Assembly: GCA_021234155.1 (NCBI GenBank)
Contig: JAJEKV010000003.1
Location: 33,523,166-33,587,165 of the forward strand
Length of the DNA stretch: 64,000 nucleotides
Direction of reading: 5' to 3'
Origin: Isoetes taiwanensis
Taxonomy: Eukaryota > Streptophyta > Lycopodiopsida > Isoetales > Isoetaceae
Positions within the stretch are counted from its first letter, which is position 1. Each line of letters opens with the position of its first letter. Below the pieces are notes generated by a model. The model was not told where the DNA came from. It did no database searches and saw only the letters and a list, made by a program, of their open reading frames with translations. Shown here piece after piece: positions 1 through 12,245 of the stretch. The position numbers were made by a program, and so were the translations under genes.

Positions 1-2090
1 TGGCTCAATTGAAAAATGTATAAGGCTGCAGTACGAGATCGAGCCATCAATTGTAAATGAGCACCCTGTATACATGTGACACGTGAAAGAATAAGGTTTG
101 CTAATCGACGAAAACGTATTTTTATTAAGGTTTCGATGGTTTAAAAGGTATATTGTATGAAAAAGAGTATGAAAATAGAGCAGCGATGATTTAAAGGGTG
201 TATTGTATGAAAAAGAGTATGAAAATAGGGCAACAGGTCTTTACATTTCCTATATGTTGGGAAGGGTTATGCAGGGCCGAGCAGCCAGATCTGAAGGTTC
301 AAAATTAGAGGGGATGTTGCGACTGCTTGGGAGGTCTGTGATGGCGCCCCAGTTTGGTGGCGCAAGCTCGGTTCATGTTTCTCATATTTTGGGAATTGAC
401 AGGATGAGGGTGCTTTCCCATGAGATTGGCGACCTGGAAATCTGGGTCCAGGTCAAAAACCTCAGCGTTAAGAAATGCTTGGTGATTACTTCTGATTCAG
501 GTCAAAAACCTGAGTCTTTGAGGTTGAGGCGCCCACGGGAACCTGCACGCCCTTATCTGGACCTCAAAACCTTGAGGTCGGAGATCCATAGGAAAGCACC
601 CTGAGAAGGTCGATTTTGAGGTTAGAGTTTTAAGAGGCCGATCGTTCGTGCAGCCACTATAGAAGATTGTAAGCTCTTCTTCACAGGGATGCTAAAGCCC
701 CGACTCAGAAGTTTTTTTCTTTCCAAAAGCCCCTGTAGTCGAACAAAGGGAAGATACCACAGATGCTTTATTTCCTTTGTCTTCTGTAAACCTGTGTTAT
801 TTTGGCCATTGTTGAGGCGAATAGACAGTATGGCGAGGTGCTAGTATGTGTGTTTGTGTTAGTGTTTTACATGTTGCGTGCTTGGTGTTTGTGTTGCAGT
901 TGAAAGGAAAAAAAGAGTGAGCTGTGATTAGAAAACTAGAGTTGCGTGATTTCGTGGTTTTGCATTGCTTGCTTGTGGAAAAAAACCTTGAGAAAATTAT
1001 GGGAAAACTAGTAATAGTGCCCAGCGTTACTGAGCATAAGTTGGAAGTTTGTGAATGTTTTGACTGCAATGAGGAAAGTGCAGCAAAACCTTTTATTATA
1101 ACAAATGTTTTTAAGATAGTAACAATACCCAACATTGTTAGTACCCAACATTGTTGGAGATGAGTTGGAAACCTGTAAAGTTATAGAAACAATGAGATCG
1201 ATGAGTTAGATAGTGTTGCATTGGTATCTCTAAATAACACGGTGCCTGTACATAGCAGTTCTGAGTGTGAGCATATTGTTAACTTGAGCAGGTTTTGAGG
1301 TAAGCTTATAGTCAAAGTCTACAACTCTTTGTAGTGTAGCTAGAAGCATCTTGTGGCTTATGTGTATAAGGTCTGTCATGTCTCCAACTTCTTGTTGTCT
1401 GGTGATCTCAGGCTGTTGTTGTTGGTCTTGTGTCTGTTGGTCCTCTCTCTCCTGGTTTTGAGCTTGTTTGTCTTCAGTCTCCATTTGTTCGTCTCCTTGA
1501 AGTTTGATGTAGATATATGCTTGCTCATTATATCCCTCTCTATTCTGTGCTTATTGCTTCGCTCTTCATAGGAGACTTGGTGATGCAGGAGGAAACTTGT
1601 AACTTCGCTTTTAGTTGTGTTCATTTATAGTACTATAGAAAGTGACAACTTTGGCGATTAGCCCCCATTAACTAAGGATTATTGTTAAACAGTTAGGACC
1701 TTGTAGGAAGGGATGGTAGTCATACCACATCAAGTCATCTACAACTCTATTATTTGCCAATATAATCATCTAGTAGCTATAGACGCTTTTCCATACAAAA
1801 TAGCTTGGATCACTTGTAAATTGTAACATGCATGTTTGTATGGCATGGTTTGTGCAGTACAATCTATTTTTCAATTAAAACATTGTCATGTGCTTAAAAC
1901 TTGTTGATGCTATCTAAATTGTCATCAACACAACAAAAATGGTGAGAGAAACTGGGCATTGGGCATTGAGTAAGAATGCTTCTGAAGTTTGTCACTGTTA
2001 CATTTTGCCCTTAGATGCAGTGCCTTACTATCCTGCTTCTGGCTGTTCATGACTTCCTCGTCTTCTGCAGGTAACACACACGCCCGGGGG
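1..2090. other. AT-rich stretch without a recognisable gene
   Basis: I recognise no protein family here. An open frame at 203-604 (+) and glutamine-rich minus-strand frames at 1230-1624 have no motif I can name. A 50-bp direct repeat occurs at 134-183 and 184-233. Around 440-580 the words for 'gacctcaaaacct' and their complements alternate, so the DNA could fold, but I assign no function. Confidence 0.5.
134..233. repeat. 50-bp tandem duplication
   Basis: Two adjacent copies (134-183, 184-233) share the core 'attgtatgaaaaagagtatg' with a few substitutions. It is a local duplication with no evident role. Confidence 0.85.
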
Positions 2091-2097
2091 GGGAGGT

Positions 2098-2709
2098 CCC
2101 TAAGGCCCTGAAGGGGTCAAATTGTTTTTTTTGCAACACAAACTACTAACATCCAACATATAAAAATTAAATCCCCCAACACATAACAACCAACACATAA
2201 CAACCATTGACATTAACAACCAATACATAACTACTATTGACATTAATTAACACAACCATTGGGTCCAACACATTTAAATTAAAATCCCCCTTAAACCCCC
2301 TTTGGTTTGGGTGCATATTCACACGGGGGGTGACGTAGGGCAGCGAGAGCCCTCATAATTGTATTTTGCACGTACGAAATCAACACCATATAGTATTCCG
2401 CTTGAAATCTTATAGTATTTTGCGAATCTTGTTATACAGTATAGCAAATTTTGTACTTGCATACCCCACAAACGAGGAACTTTACGTACAGTGTAGATTA
2501 AGGAATAAGGGATGAATATGCATATCCAACGAAATTCTCCTCTGTTCGAGTCACACCCCGCAGGTGAATATGCACCCAAACCAAAGGGGGTTTAAGGGGG
2601 ATTTTAATTTAAATGTGTTGGACCCAATGGTTGTGTTAATTAATGTCAATAGTAGTTATGTGTTGGTTGTTAATGTCAATGGTTGTTATGTGTTGGTTGT
2701 TATGTGTTG
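2098..2709. mobile_element. Fold-back / MITE-like element, copy 1
   Basis: A left arm (about 2,098-2,340) and a right arm (about 2,540-2,709) are inverted complements. The shared core includes 'gggtgcatattcacacgggg' on the left and its complement on the right, and the arms continue through a purine-rich run and repeated 'taacaaccaacacat' words. No coding capacity is seen between the arms. The same family is present at 60,512-61,076, where the outer ends are better kept. Here the right end appears cut at about 2,709, where LINE-like sequence begins. Non-autonomous DNA element by structure; superfamily unknown. Confidence 0.8.
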
Positions 2710-2719
2710 TCTGTAAGAA

Positions 2720-3240
2720 CACACTTTGGGAACATTGTATTACCAAGCGGGTGGCTGCTGGATGGAGAGCACTCTATGCAATGCAAAACAATTGTTTTCC
2801 GCAGAAATTCATGATTGGCCACGGAAAGCCCACTTGTTTCGGGCTTTGGTAGAGCCTTTTTTATGTATGGTTCTCAAGTGTGGGGGCCCTGCCATTAGTG
2901 CTAGTGCTTGGGAGAGCTTGAGCGGGTGCAAAAGTCCTTTCTCACTTACAGCCTCGAGTTAAAACAACGGGTGCCCTATGCTATTCTTTTACAAGAGATA
3001 GGTTTTTGGCCTCTTCAACATTCTGCCATGAAGCGCCATCTCCACTATAACTGCAAGGTGCACCACATGGATGATGTTAGGTATCTTGTTCTTGCACTTG
3101 CCATGGCTGAAGGGTGAAAGTATGCTGGTGGGTAGCAAAAAAACGCGACCCCAAAGACCCAAAGACCAAAGACCTTTCATACTATTTTTTCCACCCTTCA
3201 CCAATTGAAGTGTAACCTATGCTATGCCCGCCACTTCACA
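2720..3240 (+). mobile_element. 5'-truncated LINE fragment
   Basis: In shifting plus frames the sequence encodes the region C-terminal to a LINE reverse transcriptase: a 'KSFLTYSLELKQRVPYAIL' stretch followed by 'PLQHSAMKRHLHYNCKVHHM'. The same arrangement is seen in the LINE at 42.6-43.8 kb on the minus strand ('KTWLHMTLKVKRAVPYEIM'). Several frame changes and stops show it is dead. It directly abuts the right end of the fold-back element. Confidence 0.65.
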
Positions 3241-3448
3241 TAGGGCTTAACTCGCTTCAATCATAACCTTCTTACCGCCAACCGTAATTAATGATCGTGG
3301 ACCCAAAGGGTAGTTAACTTTGAATTTGTAATTTCGAACCGTGCTCCCCACCTTTTTGCTACTCCGCCAAATAGCCCGCGGAGAAGAAGCTCGAGAATTT
3401 CCGGATTCACTCCAAGCTTAGTATTCCAAAACTCAAACGCCAAAAACT

Positions 3449-6400
3449 ATGGTGAAGAAGGTTGTTAATCCGCCGCTCAGCCCAAGAATTTCAATGGATG
3501 CCATGCGCAGGTAAGCAAAATGCAAATCCAATTTTGATGGCTTATGGTGCCCTGTTAATTTGTTTTTCTTGATTTCTTTCAGCCCAGAAGGAACGTGCCC
3601 CTAAGACCCGACCTGGCTGATTGCCGAACTGAGGAGGACTTCCATGCCTACGCGGGTCTATCAAACGAGGGTGTGCATCCCTCTCAATTTCGAACGGATG
3701 TGATATCTGCAGCAGAATATAATGAGGTTTGGGACACCAATGGTGTCATTCCGAACAAGACATCCATCGACAAAATAAGGCCAGAGCACGAAGAAGCTCT
3801 AATTGAGCTGTTGAGCAAGATATACCCAGAAGGATTGAAGAACAGAGAAGTAAGGAAGACGGTTTCCTTTTTATTTGCATTCAACAACTGCAAGAGGGCC
3901 AAGCAGATCCAGAAAATTTCAAGGTCAATTGGGCAAAGAAGTGGGAGCAAAAGAGCCTATTCGAAAGCAAGTTCAAGAGTGAACCCAAAGATCACGGCCC
4001 CTGCGGAACACAAAGCAGAGCCCAAAGAAATCACAAAGACAACAAAGACCGAAAGCATTGCGAGAAAAGCCAGCCTCGGTGAGGGCAATGGCTGTAAAAT
4101 TAGAAGGGAGGTTGTCATTCAGGAGTACTTCAATGTGTCCAAAGAAAGATTCTCGCCTTATGGGGAAAATATTTCCGCCCCGAAAGCATGATCCAAGATA
4201 TGCGCAGGAAGCCCTAAAATTGCAAAGCAGTAATGACCTAGTGTCAAAGAAGGAACAGGCCGCATAACTGAGGCAAAGGGAAGCTTCTTCTACCGCAGAG
4301 GGGAAGTTGAAGACCATAAAGGATAATATTGCACGCCTTCAAGCTAATCGCCGGATCCTAATGCAGGTGTCTCACGAGATTCATTCTTTGAGAGGGAGAA
4401 AGATATGGCGTAATATATGTCAAGTCCCTACTTGAAATGGGGGTGGGCCAATAGATCAAACCTCGTAGAAAAGGTGGCTGCACTAATCGCGAGATTGCCA
4501 ACAACGAGTCCCTCCTTGCAAAAGCCCAAAGACACTTACGCACGTCACCAGCCGAGGGAGATGACCAAGAGAAATGATCACCAAGATCACCCAATACCAT
4601 TATGATTGCCAATTGGAGATGAGGAGAGATGCTCCACTGCGTGGTCTTGCATTCCGTGATGATTACACCCTCACCAAGGATGAAATGTGGACATCATTAT
4701 CACGCTAGTCGCACTGGGCTTTGCTCATGGAAAAAGGATGCCGCCGAGTGCACAGAGACCATTCCTACCGGCTTAGGCAGGATACAAGAAAGGTGAAGTG
4801 TTGCACGCCGGAACAGCTCACAAAACCGAAGAAGAAGATAATTGATGTTGATGAGCATGTAGACACAACTCCCGGTAGCAAAGCAGAAAAGGAAACAAAG
4901 AAATCACACCAAAAAGTAAAAGGACCCCTGTGATCGCCCAAGCACAAGTCCACAAGGGTTCACACTCCACACCAAGACATGGGAAACAAGGTACATGCCT
5001 GTTTTGTGCTCGATTTTGAATTGACAAAGATCGGAAGGTGTCAGAGACATTGACAAAGAAACTACCAAAGACTTTTCAAAGACACCGCAAAGACTTGGCA
5101 AAGACAAAGGTCGAGACACCAAAGCATGCCGAATCCAAGGGAGATTCAAGTAGTAGTGATGGTGCCAACAATTATAGTATAGTTCCAAATTTCGCAAATG
5201 CCTCTACAAAGGCCTCCTCTAACACCGTTGTCAGCAGTGGAAGGAAAACGATGGCTAAGATGTCAAGAATCGATTCGCATAGCCGTTAAGTTGTGTGAAT
5301 GTGTTGACACCCGTGAAGGTTGTGGAAGAAGAAAGTGAGGGTGAGTCGAAAATGACCTTGATGAGGACGTCCCCATAGAAGTAGCATTTGGAAAGAAAAA
5401 ACATGGCTAATGTAATTTTGCCTTATGTATTTCAGGCAAGCAAACCTTGATTTTGCAAGACAACCCTAAACCATCAGCCAAAAGGTTTTTGTTCAAACAA
5501 TTAATGTATTTGATCCCCGTTTTATTCCACCTTTAATGTGCAAATTTTGGTTTGGATTATTCAACTTAGGTTTCAGAAAAACTTGTCTCATGCAGTAAAA
5601 AGAAGGCAGCCAATGGTTATACTTAGTGAATCTGATGAAGAAGACAATACAGATAAAGAAGTGCCAGCACAAACTCTAACATACAAAAGGTGCCTGTTAT
5701 CCTGTTATATTTCAGAATGTGTTTCAGAATTTCAGTTGTTAATTGCACCTCATCCTTGCATGCAGGAGAACAAGACAGTCGTGGAATGAAGAAACCAAGG
5801 ACAAAGGCAAAGCAAGGGTTACCGATAGCCGGAAACACCCATACATTGGGGGCAAGTGTGGAGATACTAATAAGGATGAATCGACTATGGCTATCAAGAC
5901 TCTCCATCATCCGGTAGCAAAGATAAAGCGAGTCCAACAGGTTGCAAAGATCTGCCCAAAGACCTCCCGATAGCACTTCCCAGCCAGAGTCCAAGACACA
6001 TTGCAAAGACGGACAAGCACGATGCAAAGACACATCGACAAGTTGGTTGCAAACGCCCAAGGATGGACACCCGCACGGAAGTTGATGGTGCCGACGTTAA
6101 AATGGTGTAATCGGGCAATGCACACAACAGAGGAGAATGAACGGAAAATCTTGCCTCCACCACAAACCAAGCATGTTGTAAATACCTCATTTGCGCACTG
6201 TGGTATCATGAGTTTGTGGAGTGGGCACCGCAGAGGTTTGATATTGTTATTTGGAGTGCTTCTCTACTTCGGAATACAAGTTGTTCCCTCGATTTGCGGA
6301 CTCAGATTCTTGAAGGTTTATGGTCAAGAGCATTGCTATGCATGCAAGCATCCAAACGGACTTAAAAGCAGATTTTTTTTCAAGGAGTTGAAGGTTGTAC

Positions 6401-6753
6401 TTGAGGATTTTCCTCAAAATCATGGTATGATTTTCTTGGTTGATGACAGCCTACACAAAGGGTTTCTAAACCCGCGACACACAACCCTTCCCATTATGCC
6501 TTTCAAGGGGCAAGAAGAGGACAACTTTTGCGAGAAGTTTGTGTGTCCAACTTTGGAATACTTGTCTTCTCATGCCGCAGACAGAAACGATCTCACAAAG
6601 GTTGACATCACCGATGCATGGTTGGAAGAGGAGACAGCTTGTAGTTTGGATTATCGCCTCAACAACTATCTTGTCTCGCCTACTACATCCTCAATGCTCC
6701 ATCAAGTACAAAGGCAACCGGCTGGGCACCCTTCCCCGGGCGACCAAAGATGA
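3449..6753 (+). pseudogene. Decayed gene with C-terminal FCP1/NIF-type (HAD) phosphatase domain, copy 1
   Basis: A possible first exon starts at 3,449 (MVKKVVNPPLSPR...) and ends at a GTAAGC donor at 3,511. An acceptor (ttctttcag) at 3,582 leads into an open stretch to 4,191. A charged, coiled-coil-like part follows near 4.1-4.4 kb, then Lys-rich and acidic parts (SESDEEDNTDKE at about 5.63 kb). The last part, 6.19-6.7 kb, matches the NLI-interacting-factor phosphatase fold: 'DIVIWSASLLRN', 'GQEHCYACKHPNG', 'LVDDSLHKGFLNP', 'PFKGQEEDNF'. HAD phosphatases of this type dephosphorylate Ser/Thr, for example on the RNA polymerase II tail; function here is unknown. I cannot find the N-terminal DxD/DxN motif, and at least one frameshift lies between 6.25 and 6.30 kb. 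It converges on the SDG-family gene that ends at 7,063. Confidence 0.7.
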
Positions 6754-7062
6754 CTCAAGACTTCGATGACTCATGAAGTAACCATTGTACAAAGACTTTT
6801 TGTAATATATATGTATGATTACTTTGTCTTATCTTCAGTATTGAGTGATATTGAGTGATGTTCTAATCTTGAGTGTACAATTTTCTGTAATATATATCAA
6901 GCTTACTCTCCAATACTACAAGCATTGTTTTTAATACTAAAATACTCCAATAATTCAAACCAATACTACAAACATTGTCTTAGGGGCATTGTCTCCAATA
7001 CAATGATCAAAATTTGAGACAAGTACACAAGTAACTACTGATTTGTTACAATGATAAAACAA

Positions 7063-8670
7063 CTAGGCCAAAGCATATTCAACCTTCATATGGCGACCGT
7101 CAAGGATCATCCGTGAGTAGCCCTGCTCAAGGGAAAATCTGTTGGTGCCGTGAATCTGATTCATCTCAAACTTGATAGCCGATACGTGATGATCAGATGG
7201 AAAGTCGCCTTTGTCTTCAAGTAGCTCCCAACTACCATCCGGGGGGCAAAGATAGTACAAACCAGCCAACACATGTTCATCCACATTGAAGGTCTGACCC
7301 CAGCTATCCTTGACAATTCTGTCAAGGATTAACACATTTGACCACATAGAAATCTGCATTCTCCTGATTTCCCTGCTCGGCTACAAAAGCAAAGTTATCA
7401 CCTTCCTCACGTTTCCGGATAGCCATTCTCCATCACCTTCAAAAATGCCTCATCGATTTTGTCTTCAAGACCTTCACCAAGAGACTTATCCGGGCTTTAG
7501 TGTAACATATTTCCAATTCTTCAATCATTGCTTGTTCACACAAGATGACCGGTTTCCTTTCAAACGGTTACCACGTAAAACAACTTAAACCTCTATGAGC
7601 CACCCTTGTGCTTGATTTGGCCAAGTATGTCGGATGTCGTGGTATTTGCTTGGTCCCTTCCACTCGGCACGCGATCCAAATGGGTCTGTCCTATCAACAT
7701 CATCCTTTCCACTACCGGAAGTACCGCAAGGAAACAACAAGTATTGCATCTCACGACAAAGATAATACAAAGACTACTCATCACAAGACAAAGCTAGTTC
7801 ACGTGACAAAGACTTAAAGCGTATGAAAGCACTATTCAAAGACATTACGGCTAGCTTTACGTGAAGCACTACTCAATGTAATACAGCTAGATGAAAGCAT
7901 AATACCTTTTGATGTCCCCGTTGTTGGTACCTTCATTCCAACGAAGTTGCGATTCACATGCATCGCCAAAGACCCCTAAATCTCACCCCATCATACTTGA
8001 GTCGCTCTCTAGTGAATGCCCCTTTAAGGATCAGCCCCTTGCCCATCGTGCTCTCCCCTTACCATGGGCTGTCCTAAAGAATTCCATACTATTTCCTTCC
8101 CTAGCTCATGGTGATATCTTGGTAGGAAATAGAATGGCCGGGCAGATTTGAATTGGCTAGAACAACCATCTGACCAAACTATATGCCTGGAGAAATCTAC
8201 ACCATTTGATACAAGCCATGAATTGTGCTTTCTAAGACAGTCTTTGCACAAAAGAGTGTCATGAAGCTTGTCATCACTCAAGTAAAAATGGGTTTCCTTC
8301 AATAGCTTTCTGATCCCAGAACTGATGTCCATCCTATACGTGATGTGGACGAGAATTGTTATCTGGTCATTGTGCCAATGCTGGCTTTGAACCTCCCTTT
8401 GTATTTTTATGTTTGTAATTCTCTGCGCAAAATCAATTACGTAAACAATGGTGCCATCTTGGATATTGTCCAGGCAACTCCTGAATTGCATGGCCTGCCA
8501 TCTAGCCCTGTAATTGTGTGGCACGAATATCTTCAATGTGGAACACAGATATGAAATGAAATCCTTCACTGTCGTTCTCTTGTAAGACAATCTGAGGACT
8601 GGCTTTGGTCCTTTCTTTTTTTTCCCCTTGCCATTTGAGGTCTCGTCTTGTGCTGCAGCTTCAGTCTGTG
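7063..8670 (-). pseudogene. SDG-family (transposon-like) gene, copy 1, C-terminal part
   Basis: Reading from 8,670 downwards: a Lys-rich linker, 'RLSYKRTTVKDFISYL', 'VIDFAQ', 'QSQHWHNDQITILVHITYR', 'FYLSDDKLHDTL', then 'IVWSDGCSSQFKSARPFYF' and 'GEHDGQG' near 8.03 kb. After a frameshift it continues 'LKGAFTRERLKYDG' and ends with a domain closing at 7,063. The SDG...QFK and H-G-K-G/H-D-G motifs mark an uncharacterised gene family seen in many copies in plants. Its spread and spacing of Asp and His suggest a transposase-like enzyme; that is inference. The Ty3/gypsy element at 8,671 cuts it, and the N-terminal part is at 19,603-21,810. Several frameshifts. Confidence 0.75.
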
Positions 8671-11150
8671 TGTTGCCCATTTCTGGCAACATGGACTAGC
8701 ATCTATTATCAAAAACTTTTGTTTCATCCATATTTCCTCTAAGGAAAAGTTTCAGGCTATTGTGATCCCATTAGAGTTTGGAAGACATTTGACCAAGTTT
8801 GGAAGGCATTGGGGATCTCCTTTTATAGCCTAATCTTTTCCTTGAGGTAAAATACCTTTTAGACACATTCCCATTTGTTTAACATTTTCCTTTGATTTGA
8901 AGACCAGGCAAAGGCTATAGCAAGATTATCAAGGAAGCACAAGATGTTTTACCAAAGCTCAACCTTATGAAGCTTGCTTGAGTTTCATTAGTAGTTTGAA
9001 GTCACACATATAAGGATGCCATCTTGGAAGTGAAACATGCTCTTATTCTAGCCTTGAAGTTTGGAAGACCCTTATAGAAGTTTGGAAGACCCTTAGGCTT
9101 TGAGCAAATGTATCTTCACCATGAGGTATGATTTGAGCATTAGAGACAACTGAGATGAAATCAAGTGCTACAGAGGTACCCATCTTGTCTTCATTCCATA
9201 TCCACCTTTTTATGTCCTATGAACCTTTTTATAACCTTTCTCTCACCATGTTTTTCACTTTTGAGACCTTTTTCCCATCATTTCACTACCCATTTTTTTA
9301 TTGATCCTACCTTCAATTGAGAATTGCCCCTAATGATCTTGAAAAACTTCAAAGGCAAGAAAACTCTTTTCTCTTTCTCATTTCATCTTCCTAAACCCTA
9401 GCATAGCCTATTTACACCCTTTTCCCATCTTTTTCCCATGACTTTTTCACCATCCCTATGTTGTAATATTCATTGACCATGGGTCAAAATGGACAAAATT
9501 TAAATGTTTCAGTTTGACCTGAAAACCTTCTAGATGGAAAGCTTGCAAAAAAAAAAAGAGCTAACATGGCCTTTTTAAATTTGAAAAAACCCTTGGGAAG
9601 GCCTTCAAAATTGGATTCTTGGGATGCGTGCAAAAAATAAAAACCTATTCTAGCCTATCTACCCTATCTATTTTATTTGATAGTTCCGTGTCACCCCCCT
9701 AATTTTTCCACGTGGGCAGGGCGGGGGCCGCATTAACGGGCCGGGTGTCCCCTCAAGGCGTGGCACGTAAAACTTAATAGTGGGGTCAACACTATTCCTT
9801 ATATACGTAAGCTGCCGGACTCGTTTGTGCCTGTGGGGATATATCACCCTTAAGAATTTTTTATGAACCCTAAGAAATAGGGGAACTCGCTAAACCGCCA
9901 ATTCGTGCCTAAATTTGATTGAATCCCGCCAATTTTCCCCCGAGATCAACTCCTGAACCTTTTCCGAGACCTTGGGGACCCCTCGTGGCATTTGATCCGT
10001 GAGAAATTGCTCAAATTAGGCCTAAAATCACTCGGCCGAGCTAGTTTTGTGAGAGGAACAGTTCTTAAACCAGCATTACAGATCAAATCGACACGCCCCT
10101 CAGAGATATACCTCTGTGATTTTGGCGCACTGAATATTTTGATATCATTTTGCTCGCTTTCTGCGCCGATTCCAGCTCTATTTCGCTCGAGATTGAAGTC
10201 CCAGTTCGCCATAGACTGTTCAAAGATCGAAGCACCTCGATTGCAAACTTAAATAATCATTCCATATTACTTCATTGGTATTTTTGAAGCACTCGAAAGA
10301 CTCATACAGTCTTGAAATTGCTCTCAAGCATTATTACTCAAGCATTATTATTTTCGAAACTTTGGTAATACCCTGTTGACATTATCAAACTTTCTGTACC
10401 ACATTGCTATAATGCATAGTCTTTGCCTGAAAAATCGTTTTCATCATTGTACATCCATTTTTGTAATTTCAGATTGCTCTTTTAAAAAAGAAAAAAACCA
10501 AAAACAAGACCAAAAACACTTACTCAGAGATTATATCCTCTTCAGATAGTTGTATTTCATCCTTATAGGAATCCTAGAAACCTATACATTCGGAGAAAAC
10601 ATATAAAAAGATTTCTTTTCATAATCATTCAGAAGTTTGTTCTTTTCTTGAGGTTTTGTTTACTTACGTGAAAACTAAAACATCCTTTTGCTATTCAAAC
10701 CTTTTTTGCACGTGATCTAGAGGCTATTTTGAAGTTGTTTGCATTGCATCCCAACCCAAAAATTTCCCATCAAACTCCATCGCAAAATTTGCTCTCTGCT
10801 TTTGGCACCGCCAACTTTTTGACCTCGCCTTTGACCTCGATTTTCTTGACCCTCCCTTATTCAAATCAAGTCAAATCTTCTCCACCATTTTCCTCTGCTT
10901 GTTGACCACTTATAACACCAATCAGATCTTCAAAATCTCTCAAGGTGTGTCAGTAAGTTCAGTTTTTTTGCTCGACGGCTTTTTTCAGGGCCAGGACTCT
11001 AGTGATTTTGAAAAAACTAGCACTTCAAAAATGAATTTTCTGGTTTCATATGACAAGGATTGATCACCCTAAGTGATCCGGAGGTTCTAAACCATTCTTG
11101 TTTTAAGATTCCTTTGAGGTTAGGCTAAAATTCCGTGTTTTAGGCTAACA
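8671..11150 (+). repeat. 5' LTR of the Ty3/gypsy element
   Basis: About 2.48 kb, TGTT...AACA ends. It aligns along its full length with 17,150-19,602. A TATA-like 'ccttatatacg' lies near 9,797 and could be the promoter. Open frames inside the LTR are not supported as genes. Confidence 0.93.
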
Positions 11151-11153
11151 TTT

Positions 11154-11171
11154 TGGAGGTTCTACCGAGAT
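11154..11171 (+). other. Candidate primer-binding site
   Basis: Three bases after the 5' LTR the sequence reads TGGAGGTTCTACCGAGAT. It starts with TGG, as expected for pairing to a tRNA 3' CCA end. I cannot match it to a particular tRNA. Confidence 0.4.
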
Positions 11172-11390
11172 TTTCACCTGGAAGTTGAACTCCATGGCAC
11201 CAAGGAAGACCTGCCGAGCCTCTTTGAGCAACCCGAGGTAACAGTCAACCAGATCTAGTAGGGGTAAGCATGAAAGTGGCTACCGGCCCACAACAAATGT
11301 TACAAATGTTTTCGCTTTGCCTTTTCCTCCACAAGCTCCTTACCAATTTGAGCTCACTATACCTGTTTCTTCCCTTGTTATGATTCTTCC

Positions 11391-12245
11391 ATGAATGCTA
11401 ACCATTTCTTGAAGAATTTTGAAGAATATTATGAGGAGCATGGAAAGAAGAAAGGTACGTGGTTTGTTGAGTTTATCAAATGCATGAAAGGTGATGAGGC
11501 CAGATCCTGGTTGGACTTTGAACTTTCAATAGGTACTAAGTGGGATGAATTGGAACAAAGGTTTCGGTCAAGGTTTGGTAAGACTACTTCACCCCCGGGA
11601 CCTTGTTTTTGAGCTAAATTCCTTTTCTATTAAATCTGGTGAAAGTGTGAAACAAAGATGTGGAAAGATTTAACTCTTATTTGCCGGGTGTGTAATAGGA
11701 ACCATGTTTCCCACCCAACTTTGCATCCGGTTGCTTCCTTTATCGAGGTCCGATGTCCGTGCCTAAGATTTATAGAAAGTTATTAAAACTTCAAAAGTTT
11801 GGTGAGCTAGATTCAATCCATAAGACATTTGTAAAGGCTGTAGATTTAGTAGAAATGCTAAGCTATCCACTCGATGATGAAATCGAGATCCATTCTACCC
11901 TCCTCATCATGATACGAGCATGAGCCACACTATGCTAATGCTGCCCCCGTGGTATGCAGTTGAAGGAAAAGAAGAAGCCAAAAGTGAAGAGCTAGACCCT
12001 CGTGTTTCAAAAATGAAATCGAGATAAGTAAGGTATCCTCAAGCTCTCTTAGAAGTTACCAAACAACTCATGGAGTTAAAAATAGTAATAATGCTCCTTC
12101 TTCTAGCTCTCGCCATACCCGAATGCACAAACCGTGGTAAACCCTATCATAGGGCTGAAAATTGCTTTGCAAGATCTTGTCCTAAATGCCACAAAAGGGG
12201 CCATTTTGGTAGAGAATGTCCTGCTTGTTCTTTTGCAAAGAGATA
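11391..12245 (+). pseudogene. gag region (capsid and zinc knuckle)
   Basis: The first open part (11,391-11,612) has the retrotransposon gag pattern 'GDEARSWLDFELS...W.ELEQRFRSRFG'. At 12,177 a CCHC zinc knuckle is read (CPKCHKRGHFGREC), preceded by a degenerate second one (CTNRGKPYHRAENC). Frameshifts separate the two parts. These domains form the particle and bind the element RNA. Confidence 0.8.

Noticed and set aside
203-604. 133-codon plus-strand open frame
   Set aside because: No recognisable motif, no splice context, and it overlaps repeated non-coding words.
1230-1624. Gln/Asn-rich minus-strand frames that could be a gag-like protein
   Set aside because: Low-complexity composition only; no zinc knuckle or capsid motif, and two offset frames.
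9946-10252. Open frames on both strands in the 5' LTR
   Set aside because: They lie inside the LTR and are not kept in the 3' LTR.
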